The notes under the pieces were generated by a model. It was given only the letters and a program-made list of their open reading frames with translations, did no database searches and was not told where the DNA came from. Position numbers and translations under genes: made by a program. Shown one piece after another: positions 56,451 through 64,000 of a stretch of DNA of 64,000 bases. Each line of letters starts with the position of its first letter. Position 1 is the stretch's first letter. Source of the DNA: Prochlorococcus sp. AG-363-O15 (GTDB taxonomy: Bacteria; Cyanobacteriota; Cyanobacteriia; PCC-6307; Cyanobiaceae); the NCBI GenBank assembly GCA_003278255.1, contig QCFZ01000002.1:124001-188000 (forward strand). Reading direction: 5' to 3'.

Positions 56451-58874
56451 TTACTCTTTATTTTGATTGATATATTCAATTGGTGCCAGCCTAGGATCAA
56501 GAATTTTGGGTCCACCAAGTCCTTTGAATTTAACAGCAATAGATACTTTCTCTCCAGATCCAAAGATGTGCGTAATTTCACCTTCTCCAAAATTTGTATG
56601 CATAACTAAATCACCTACAATCCAATTTTTTCCTGGAGATGGACCAGGATTACGTCTCCTTACGGCATTTTTAGGAGTTGTTCCTTGATAGTTATTACTT
56701 AATGCTTCCATTTCATGTCTATCTATACGAGTAATTCGCTCTAAATGCTTGTCTCGTCTAATTGAGGCGCCTCCACTTAACGGAATATCTCCTTGTAGAA
56801 GCTCACTTGGTATTTCAGATAAAAATCGTGAAGGTAAAGCTGGCTCTCTTGCTCCCCCCCATAATCTTCTTTCAGTGGCATGTGAAAGAAATAGTTTCTC
56901 TTTTGCTCTAGTAATACCTACATAACAAAGTCGCCTTTCTTCTTCTAACGATGCAGGATCATCTAATGCTCTATAGCTAGGGAATAAACCTTGTTCCATA
57001 CCTACTAATGAGACTATGGGGAATTCCAATCCTTTGCTGCTATGCAAGGTCATTAAGGTTAGGCGATCAGCGTGGGTATCTTTTTTGTCTGCATCACTGG
57101 CTAATGCAGCTGATGCAAGAAACCCTTCAATATCAGATGTTTCATTTTCTTCTTGATATTGGAGTGCGGCATTTATTAATTCTTGGAGATTCCTGCGACG
57201 TTCATCATCTTCATCAGTAGCATTAATTATTAGTTCATTTATATAACCACTTTTTTCCATGACTTTTTGAATTAGTGTAGAAGGACTTGAGTTTGTTAGA
57301 TCTGTTTTTAAGTTATTAATTAACTCACAGAATTGAATAATACCTCGAGATGACCTACCCCCTAATGAACGCGCTGCTTCATCATCACTAATAATATCCC
57401 ATAAGGGTATCCCCAGCTGATTAGCTGCATCTGTGAGCCTTTGGATAGTAGTTTTACCTATGCCCCTTTTAGGTACGTTAATTACTCTCAAAAGACTTAT
57501 AGTATCGGCAGGATTAATTAGTAAACGTAAGTATGCCAATATGTCTTTAATCTCTCTTCTATCATAGAAGCGTAAGCCACCTATTACTACATATGGAATA
57601 CTCCACCTAACTAGAGATTCTTCTATTGCTCTAGATTGTGCATTTGTTCTATAAAGTACAGCCATATCACTCCATTTAATATTTGTATCTGAAGTCAGTA
57701 TTGATCTCAGTCTATGAACTACTGCCTCAGCTTCTGCTATTTCATCATCGCAGCGAATAAGTTTAATTAAATCACCCTCACTTCTTGTTGGCCGCAGTAT
57801 TTTTTCAATGCGCTCTTTGTTGTTTAAAATTAATGAATTTGCGGCTTCTAAAATAGTTGATGTGGACCTATAATTTTCTTCTAGTTTGATCATTGTGCAT
57901 GTACTTGAATCAGGTGCCTTATCTCCAAAATCGGTTTGGAAGCCCATCAATATTCTGAAATCAGCAGCTCTAAAACTATATATACTTTGATCAGCATCAC
58001 CGACTACAAAGACCGATCTATTATTCCATTCATTAAATGATTCAGGCTTTTTACCATTGGTAACTATTAGTTTAATTAATTCGTACTGGGTGTGGTTAGT
58101 GTCTTGATATTCATCTACTAATAAATGTCTAAAACGTCTATGCCAGTAATGTCTAATTTGTTCATTTTTTTGTAAAATCTCTACAGGTAATAATAATAGA
58201 TCATCAAAATCAAGAGAATTATTTGCAGCTAATGCTTGTCGATAGAGTTGATAAGTTTTAGCAATTAATTTTTCTCGATGGCCTTCAGCTCTCTCTTCTA
58301 ATTGATGGGGTAAAAGGCCTTGATTTTTGGCATGACTTATTGCCCAGCGAATTTTCTTGGGTTCAAATCTTTTTGGGTCTAGTTGTAGCTCCTGTGTGAT
58401 AATTTCTTTTACGAGATTTTGTGAATCTGATTCATCATATATTGAGAATTGACGAGTCCAGCTAAGGCCCTCCGCATCCCGAAACTTGTCAATGTCAAAT
58501 CTAAGAAGACGCGCAAAAATTGAGTGGAATGTACCAATCCAAAGCTCTTTTGTGATTTCTCTATATATTCGATCTCGTAATTGACGTTGATCTACAGTTG
58601 GGAGTGTTCTTAATGGTTGTCCATATTGATTTTCTGCAAGTCTTTCTGTTAATAAGAGTTCAAGCCTTTCTTTCATCTCTTTGGCTGCTTTGTTTGTAAA
58701 CGTAACCGCAAGGATTTCACTTGGGTCGACGCCATGAGCAACGATTAGATGAGCTATTCGATGTGTCAGAGCACGTGTTTTGCCACTTCCTGCTCCTGCA
58801 ACAACCAACAAAGGTCCATTGAGGTGATTGACCGCAAGACTTTGCGCATTATTCAAACCAGTCAAAAAACTCAT
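56451..58874 (-). CDS. pcrA: UvrD/PcrA/Rep-type DNA helicase
   Basis: 807 residues of superfamily 1A. Walker A VVAGAGSGKTRALTHRIAHLI near residue 25, motif Ia VTFTNKAAKEMKERL, DEXX-type LLVDEYQDTNHTQYELIK near residue 250, VGDADQSIYSFRAAD near residue 292, NYRSTSTILEAANSLI, and LMTLHSSKGLEFPIVSLVGMEQGLFPS with YVGITRAKEKLFLSHA near the C terminus. Unwinds DNA in repair and removes RecA or replication conflicts. It stands alone on the minus strand. Confidence 0.95.
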   Translation of the reverse strand: MSFLTGLNNAQSLAVNHLNGPLLVVAGAGSGKTRALTHRIAHLIVAHGVDPSEILAVTFTNKAAKEMKERLELLLTERLAENQYGQPLRTLPTVDQRQLRDRIYREITKELWIGTFHSIFARLLRFDIDKFRDAEGLSWTRQFSIYDESDSQNLVKEIITQELQLDPKRFEPKKIRWAISHAKNQGLLPHQLEERAEGHREKLIAKTYQLYRQALAANNSLDFDDLLLLPVEILQKNEQIRHYWHRRFRHLLVDEYQDTNHTQYELIKLIVTNGKKPESFNEWNNRSVFVVGDADQSIYSFRAADFRILMGFQTDFGDKAPDSSTCTMIKLEENYRSTSTILEAANSLILNNKERIEKILRPTRSEGDLIKLIRCDDEIAEAEAVVHRLRSILTSDTNIKWSDMAVLYRTNAQSRAIEESLVRWSIPYVVIGGLRFYDRREIKDILAYLRLLINPADTISLLRVINVPKRGIGKTTIQRLTDAANQLGIPLWDIISDDEAARSLGGRSSRGIIQFCELINNLKTDLTNSSPSTLIQKVMEKSGYINELIINATDEDDERRRNLQELINAALQYQEENETSDIEGFLASAALASDADKKDTHADRLTLMTLHSSKGLEFPIVSLVGMEQGLFPSYRALDDPASLEEERRLCYVGITRAKEKLFLSHATERRLWGGAREPALPSRFLSEIPSELLQGDIPLSGGASIRRDKHLERITRIDRHEMEALSNNYQGTTPKNAVRRRNPGPSPGKNWIVGDLVMHTNFGEGEITHIFGSGEKVSIAVKFKGLGGPKILDPRLAPIEYINQNKE

Positions 58875-59042
58875 CTTCGAAAATGGTTATAACTCGAGTG
58901 GGTAATTACCTGCAGTCTTGCGAAAAGAACGACTGATGAGCTTTTTATGTCGTCTTAGAAACAAGTGCTTGTGGCCTAATTTTTGATGTCATATTAGTGA
59001 AAAGCGGTCAGTATCTATGTTTAATGGGGGTTTTGTGAACTT

Positions 59043-59912
59043 GTGAGTGACATCCAAGATGGTCTTGTAGTTTTGACAGTGGCTTATGACTCAAAAAGGG
59101 CATTGCTTGATTTAGCTAAGACTCTTGGGGGTCAGATAGTTAAACCAGCCCTTTGGTTGATAGTCAATAATGGTTCTTGCGATGTAGATCCATTAGAGAT
59201 TGAAAGTGAGTTGAACTTTGTTGTTATTTCAGGTAAAGAAGGTGCTGGCTTTGCTTATGGTTGCAATTGTGGATTGGATTATCTTTCTCATCAAGGATGG
59301 ATGAATTGGGTTTGGCTACTTAATCCTGATACATTACTCTTAGATCAAGAATGTCTGCAGAATCTTTTGATCAAATTAAAGACAATCCCTTCTTATTCCA
59401 TAGTTGGCACTGGAGTTATAGCAAAAGATGGTCTTTTTGAACAAACAGCAGGTTGGATAGAACATGGATTTAATTTCCGTAGTAGAAGAGTAAATAGAAG
59501 GCGACATCAGGTTGATAATATTTCTGTTGATTGGGTCAGTGGATGTAGTTTATTATTGAAGCCTTCTGCTCATGACATTCAACCGGAATTTGACACTTCT
59601 TTCCCTCTTTATTATGAAGATATAGACTTTTGTTTAAGACTTTCTAGTCAAGGTAGCCCAATCCTTTGGCTTCCTTCAATAACTGTTGAACATAAAAAAG
59701 GAGAAGGTAGTACTACTTCGATGTCCAGAAGATTGCGCTTATCAAGTTGTAGTTATACACGTTTTCTGCAGCGTCATCTTCCTTCATGGGTATTCTTGTT
59801 ACGTAGTGCTCGTATGGTTTTATATGCAATATTGAGACTACCAATAACTCCACTTAGAAGTCTTGGTGTCCTGCAAGGTTGGATTGAAGCTTTGAGGAAA
59901 CCTATCCAGTGA
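59043..59912 (+). CDS. Glycosyltransferase family 2
   Basis: 289 residues starting at GTG 59043 (VSDIQDGLVVLTVAYDS). Family 2 layout: VLTVAYDSKRALLDLAKTLGG, VNNGSCDVDPLEIESEL, GAGFAYGCNCGLDYLSHQG, WLLNPDTLLLDQECL with the metal-binding aspartate, VDWVSGCSLLLKPSAHDI and FPLYYEDIDFCLRLSSQGSPILW (catalytic EDxDxxxR-like). Resembles rhamnosyl/WbbL-like transferases. The sugar is unknown. Starts a polysaccharide gene run; overlaps the next gene by 4 bases. Confidence 0.89.
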   Translation: MSDIQDGLVVLTVAYDSKRALLDLAKTLGGQIVKPALWLIVNNGSCDVDPLEIESELNFVVISGKEGAGFAYGCNCGLDYLSHQGWMNWVWLLNPDTLLLDQECLQNLLIKLKTIPSYSIVGTGVIAKDGLFEQTAGWIEHGFNFRSRRVNRRRHQVDNISVDWVSGCSLLLKPSAHDIQPEFDTSFPLYYEDIDFCLRLSSQGSPILWLPSITVEHKKGEGSTTSMSRRLRLSSCSYTRFLQRHLPSWVFLLRSARMVLYAILRLPITPLRSLGVLQGWIEALRKPIQ

Positions 59913-60979
59913 CTTCTTCCCCTCTCGCCCTTTTTAATGGAAGCTATTTAGGTAAAAAACCTACTGGGATAGGTGTTGTTGCAAAGGAGTTAATTAAAGC
60001 TCTTGACCCTAATCGATTTCCTTTGCTTGATCCATTGGGAGGGTCTCGGGAAGGAAGTATCTCGATCCCAAATGATTTAATGCCTGAGTGTGGGCGAATG
60101 GGACATATTCGTCGTTTGATGTGGACACAGAAAAAGCTGCCTAATTTATTAAAGAAAACAGATGCAAAGTTCCTTCTCTCTCCTTTACCTGAGGCTCCTA
60201 TATTTGTTGGATGCCGTTCAGTCGTTCTTGCACATGATTTGTTGCCTTTACGTTATCCCCAGCTGACGCCTTTACTTGCTTACCATTTAATTTATGTGCC
60301 TATTGTTTTACATAATGCAGAAATTATTCTTTGTAATTCAGTGGCAACAGCAAAGGAAGTTCATAGTCGTTTAAAGGTTCCTATTAAGAAAATAGTGACT
60401 ATTCCACTTGGATTTGATCAAGGGAATTTATATCCATTAGGGATTGAGAGAGAAGCATTTTTTCTGGTTTTAGGAAGACATGATCCGCATAAGAACTTGG
60501 GTAGAGTTCTAAAAGCATTTGCTTTATTTAAGTCAGGTGATATGCAATTATGGTTTGTTGGTCCACATGATTATAGATACACTCCAAGATTAAAAGCTTT
60601 GGCAGAAGAACTAAGGATTGCTGATCGTGTTCGCTGGATTCCATGGGTTTCGGATAAAGAGAGACTTCAATTATTGAATAAGTGTCAAGCATTGGTAATT
60701 GCAAGCCTATGGGAAGGCTTTGGTTTGCCAGCATTGGAGGCTATGGCTTGCAATACTCCTGTAATTGCATCTAATGCTGGAGCCTTGCCGGAAGTTGTTG
60801 CTGATGGCGGCATACTTGTTGATCCAATAAATATCACTGAGATCTTTGAGGCTATGAGAGAAGTCCTTTTAGATGGATCATTAAGAGAAAGGCTTATCTC
60901 TAATGGAAAAGAAAGACTGAAAATTTATAGATGGGATTTAGCTGCAAATCAAATTGATACTCTATTGGCTTCTTTATAG
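59909..60979 (+). CDS. Glycosyltransferase family 4 (group 1)
   Basis: 356 residues starting at GTG 59909 (GTGA overlap with the previous stop). GT-B layout: N-terminal GSYLGKKPTGIGVVAKELIKAL, then in the C-terminal half LVLGRHDPHKNLGRVLKAFALFKSG near residue 190, LQLLNKCQALVIASLWEGFGLPALEAMACNTPVIASNAGALPEVVADGGILVDP, the retaining-GT4 signature with E-x7-E. Substrate unknown. Directly coupled to the family 2 glycosyltransferase. Confidence 0.9.
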   Translation: MTSSPLALFNGSYLGKKPTGIGVVAKELIKALDPNRFPLLDPLGGSREGSISIPNDLMPECGRMGHIRRLMWTQKKLPNLLKKTDAKFLLSPLPEAPIFVGCRSVVLAHDLLPLRYPQLTPLLAYHLIYVPIVLHNAEIILCNSVATAKEVHSRLKVPIKKIVTIPLGFDQGNLYPLGIEREAFFLVLGRHDPHKNLGRVLKAFALFKSGDMQLWFVGPHDYRYTPRLKALAEELRIADRVRWIPWVSDKERLQLLNKCQALVIASLWEGFGLPALEAMACNTPVIASNAGALPEVVADGGILVDPINITEIFEAMREVLLDGSLRERLISNGKERLKIYRWDLAANQIDTLLASL

Positions 60980-61009
60980 TTATGATAGATTGATTTCTAG
61001 TTATAATCA

Positions 61010-62230
61010 TTGCAATTACTCAACTTCTCTCCTAAGAGGAAATCGGATTTGATTCAGACTACCTCTAGGGCTAGTTCTCTTGATTGGAAATTCCCAATAG
61101 TGATTTTCCTTATTTATACAATTAGCTGTATATTGTTTGAATTATTATATCCGGTCCCAGGAACTATTTCATTTCAAGCAATAACCGTATTTTTTCTACC
61201 TTATTTAGGTGTCTCAACGGCTTTGTGCATATTTAGATCAGGCTCCATAGGAATTAATTCACCCCCTCTTAGAAATTGTGCCGAAGAATATTATTTTTTA
61301 GAGAAATGTGTTAAAATATTAGTTCCATTTACTTTAAGTCTTCAATTAATTACATGGATATTTATTTGGAATAATTTTAGTAATAAGACAACGATTGCAG
61401 ATTTTTTTGCCCAGTTGAGATTTGCAGCCGTAGAATTAAAAAGTATTGTTCCTATATGGTTAAGCTATCCAAATGGTCTTTGTTTCGCAGCCTTTTGCTT
61501 GTCTTTAGGTCTATTTAGGACTATTAGGAATCAATCTTCATTGACTTTATTAGCAATATCAGTTCTTACTGTTTTCTTTAATGACTTGCAGACTTCTGGT
61601 CGAGCAGGCATGGCTTTTGTCGTTTTTATATTCCTGGCAATCACTTTCTGGGATTGGAGAGTCAGTAATAAGCAGCCTTTGCCTTTCTTGGTTTCAACTC
61701 TTGGAATATCTATCTTTAGTCAAATGCCAAAGGTTTTAAGGGATGAATATAAGTCCATATCTGAATTTTTTACACTTATGGAAGGTGTTTTGAGATATTC
61801 TTTTTCATACTTAAATACTTTAACTGAACTACTCGGTCGATTACCTGAACCAAACTGGATAGGATTGCGTTCTTTCTTGCCTTTATTTAACATCTTCTCA
61901 AGAATAAATCCTGCAATAAGTAGATCTTCTATTCATGCTATTGAGAACAGTCAAGTCTGGGGTTTTAATAATTATACTATTGCAGGAGAATTAATCAGAG
62001 ATTTTTCTTTTATTGGATGCTTCCTCTTACCATTTTTGATAACTACTCTGATTATAGTGTTTAGTTCAATGTCCTCTGGTCCAATTAAAATTGCCATTGG
62101 ACTCTATTTCTCGGGTTGGCTTGTTTTTGGAGGAATTACTAATATTTTAATGATGGGAGGCTTTTTCATTTCTCTTATATTCTTATTTTCACTATCTTGT
62201 ATTTATAAATTTAGTTATAATAGTGTTTGA
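61010..62230 (+). CDS. Polytopic membrane protein, O-antigen polymerase-like
   Basis: 406 residues starting at a TTG (LQLLNFSPKRKSDLI). About 10 hydrophobic segments separated by short loops; one longer loop with DEYKSISEFFTLMEGVLRYS and ELLGRLPEPNWIGLRSFLPLFNIFSRINP. This layout matches Wzy-type or oligosaccharide repeat-unit polymerases, where sequence conservation is low. The region is AT-rich by eye (about 22% G+C in 61321-61380), common for such genes. Family assignment is by layout and neighbours only. Confidence 0.7.
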   Translation: MQLLNFSPKRKSDLIQTTSRASSLDWKFPIVIFLIYTISCILFELLYPVPGTISFQAITVFFLPYLGVSTALCIFRSGSIGINSPPLRNCAEEYYFLEKCVKILVPFTLSLQLITWIFIWNNFSNKTTIADFFAQLRFAAVELKSIVPIWLSYPNGLCFAAFCLSLGLFRTIRNQSSLTLLAISVLTVFFNDLQTSGRAGMAFVVFIFLAITFWDWRVSNKQPLPFLVSTLGISIFSQMPKVLRDEYKSISEFFTLMEGVLRYSFSYLNTLTELLGRLPEPNWIGLRSFLPLFNIFSRINPAISRSSIHAIENSQVWGFNNYTIAGELIRDFSFIGCFLLPFLITTLIIVFSSMSSGPIKIAIGLYFSGWLVFGGITNILMMGGFFISLIFLFSLSCIYKFSYNSV

Positions 62231-62269
62231 ACGAAGGTCCCTTTATTCTTAAATAATAGGATGATTAAT

Positions 62270-64000
62270 TTAAATTTCTTTTTGATTAGATCCTTTTACT
62301 GTCATGCCTAATGGATGAGATGAATCACAAAGATCATTATAAGTTCCTGATGAAATCACGAGCCCATCTTTGATTTCGTAGATATGATCGCATTTTGACA
62401 AGGTATTAAGTCTATGCGCAATAACTACTGTTGTACATCTACGACCAATTATTTCCAAAGAATTAATAACATCAGTTTCTGTCTTTTCATCTAATGAGCT
62501 TGTTGCTTCGTCTAAAACAAGAAATTTTGTTTTTCTATAAAAAGCTCTTGCCAAAGCTAATCTTTGACGTTGGCCGCCTGATAAATTAAAGCCATTTTCT
62601 CCAATACATGTATATAATCCATGGGGCATTTCCGTGATTAATTCATAGAGTTGAGCAGCACTAATTGCCTCCCATACTTCATCATAATTGATTTCTTCTT
62701 CATATTCTCCGAAGGCAATATTTTCAAGAATACTTGAATCTAAAAGATGTATATTTTGTGGAACCTCTGAACAACATCTTTGCCAGGCTGACACATCTGA
62801 TGTTGCTAATGGAATTCCATCCAAAAGCATTTGACCTGTGGTTGGCTCTAAGTGGGCCAGCAGAATGCTAGATAGAGTTGTTTTGCCGCTTCCTGTAGGT
62901 CCCATTAGAGCAACTCTTGAACCAACAGGTACGTTTATAGAAATAGATCTAAGAGCAGCTTGGTCTGACTCAGGATATCTATAACCTACTTTGAATAATG
63001 AGATCTCTCTTCTAGGAAAAACTCCTTCAGGAGATAGACTTTCTCTAGAGATAAAAGCACGTTTTGGGGTTGGAAGTTCAAGATAACCCAATGCTGAATC
63101 TACTTCAGGAAGGGCGCCTCTTAAGCGTGTTATAGCTTTGAATAGATCTTGTAATGGTGGTGTAATTTTTACAGATGCAACTACGAAGGTGCTAACAAAG
63201 GGTATTAGTGTGACTGCTAAATTCTCACCACCAGGATTAGTAATAGTTGGGATTAATGCTGCTGAAAATATGAAAGTAATTGCCAATGGTTCAATTATAA
63301 ATCTTGGTACATCAGGTAGAAGCTTTAGCATCCATTCAAATGACTTTGCTGCTTCTCCAGCTTTGACGAATCTAGATTCAAAGTAGTGACCAGTTTGAGT
63401 TAAATGTAAATCACGAATAGAATAAAAAATTTGGTTTAGTAGAGAATTGGCTAGAATATCTAATCTTACTCTTTGCTTGGATGCATGACGTAGGTAAGGA
63501 ACAACTATAGATGATATTGTAAGGAAAGCGATACCTAAAAGTACAAGTAAAATAATTGCCTTTACTCCTAAAGTTAAACCTAGAGCAATTGCAAGAAATA
63601 CAAGTACAATAAAACTAGAAGTAATTGTAAGGATAGGTGCAATAATTAGATCAGAAACCCTCTGCATGTTAGCCATTATTTGTGCTGAAATAGCAGAGCT
63701 CTTGGCTGTTAAATAATACTCATATGGTTGACCTATAACTCTCCCAAGTATTCGATCAGATATGTCTCTCCATACCTCTGCAGTTAATTTTTCTTGAAAA
63801 ATTTTAAGTAGAAGTTTTGTTGTTGAACCTAGCCAACTAAGAACTATGAAAATTAGTACTAGCCATAAGGCTTGATCCCCAAGTGAGCCTCCAAATACTT
63901 TAATTCCAGGGATTGAGTCGTTGAGTTTTTGGCCAACGAGACTGCCTGCAAGGCGCGCAGCAACAGCAACTGTGCCTAGATCAAGTACTCCTGTAAGTGC
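62270..64000 (-). CDS. ABC exporter with fused permease and ATPase, 5' end cut off
   Basis: The frame is open to the window end, so 576 residues are visible but the N terminus is missing; the ATG at 63676 is internal. The permease part has repeated hydrophobic segments. The ATPase has Walker A ALMGPTGSGKTTLSSILLAHLEP, signature NLSGGQRQRLALARAF, Walker B LVLDEATSSLD and the H-loop VVIAHRLNTLS. MsbA-like exporters move lipid A or lipid-linked glycans; the neighbours suggest polysaccharide export, but a drug or lipid exporter is equally possible. Confidence 0.88.
   Translation of the reverse strand, partial: ALTGVLDLGTVAVAARLAGSLVGQKLNDSIPGIKVFGGSLGDQALWLVLIFIVLSWLGSTTKLLLKIFQEKLTAEVWRDISDRILGRVIGQPYEYYLTAKSSAISAQIMANMQRVSDLIIAPILTITSSFIVLVFLAIALGLTLGVKAIILLVLLGIAFLTISSIVVPYLRHASKQRVRLDILANSLLNQIFYSIRDLHLTQTGHYFESRFVKAGEAAKSFEWMLKLLPDVPRFIIEPLAITFIFSAALIPTITNPGGENLAVTLIPFVSTFVVASVKITPPLQDLFKAITRLRGALPEVDSALGYLELPTPKRAFISRESLSPEGVFPRREISLFKVGYRYPESDQAALRSISINVPVGSRVALMGPTGSGKTTLSSILLAHLEPTTGQMLLDGIPLATSDVSAWQRCCSEVPQNIHLLDSSILENIAFGEYEEEINYDEVWEAISAAQLYELITEMPHGLYTCIGENGFNLSGGQRQRLALARAFYRKTKFLVLDEATSSLDEKTETDVINSLEIIGRRCTTVVIAHRLNTLSKCDHIYEIKDGLVISSGTYNDLCDSSHPLGMTVKGSNQKEI

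Noticed and set aside
58875-59042. Small gene in the gap between the helicase gene and the GT2 gene
   Set aside because: Only a 16-codon frame is present; the gap more likely holds the two divergent promoters.

Overview
The window looks like a piece of a Prochlorococcus (marine picocyanobacterial) chromosome. It carries psbK, the rubA-ycf48-psbE-psbF-psbL-psbJ photosystem II cluster, ndhC-ndhK-ndhJ of the cyanobacterial NDH-1 complex, the magnesium chelatase subunit chlD, and several families typical of cyanobacteria (DUF3769, DUF3155, DUF3181). Genes are short and tightly packed on both strands, the DNA is AT-rich by eye, and no insertion sequence, prophage or CRISPR array is visible. A carotenoid cleavage oxygenase and a somewhat higher G+C than the most AT-rich strains would fit a low-light lineage, but that placement is inference.

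Layout. 1-1587 is the 3' part of a DUF3769 (LptD-like) outer-membrane gene. 1629-6483 is a minus-strand run: tRNA-Arg, glyA, cinA, leuC, leuD. 6574-7445 holds three small plus-strand genes of unknown function, meeting murJ tail to tail. 9123-13471 (plus) has sfsA, the ammonium transporter amt with a strong terminator, ispH and a DoxX-family protein. 13562-19816 has purH, an esterase, the DUF3155 gene, a 368-base gene-free stretch with several hairpins, an orphan histidine kinase, cobS, tgt and the tiny psbK. 19813-22965 (minus) has a WecG/TagA-type glycosyltransferase, a Gfo/Idh/MocA oxidoreductase and a CNNM/CBS membrane protein. 23118-31350 has a CAT-anticodon tRNA, pyrE, ygfZ, a TM0106-type nuclease, a phosphohexomutase, a RdgB-type pyrophosphatase, a carotenoid oxygenase, hisB and fabI.

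31565-40095 has a thioredoxin-like protein, a DegT aminotransferase, a NUDIX hydrolase, folK (apparently starting at a non-ATG codon), chlD, an MCE/MlaD protein with its ATPase, and a YvcK-like protein. 40113-44174 is the bioenergetic core: ndhC-K-J on the minus strand, divergent from rubA-ycf48, then psbE-F-L-J. A long hairpin separates psbJ from mtnP, and mtnP diverges from mtnA (methylthioadenosine recycling).

46533-52795 and 59043-64000 are mainly about surface polysaccharide: UDP-glucose dehydrogenase, a UDP-glucuronate epimerase, galE, a phosphoglycosyl transferase, two glycosyltransferases, a polymerase-like membrane protein and an ABC exporter cut by the window end. Between them sit hisS, a fused FAD-oxidoreductase/selD gene, a CCA-adding-type enzyme and a PcrA/UvrD helicase.

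Most of the window is a conserved core genome. I do not see a clearly new multi-gene system. The most unusual signals are the hairpin-rich stretch at 16176-16543, hairpins whose arms carry the stop codons of convergent genes, a perfect 16-base-pair inverted repeat inside the end of the first gene, and the probable non-ATG start of folK.
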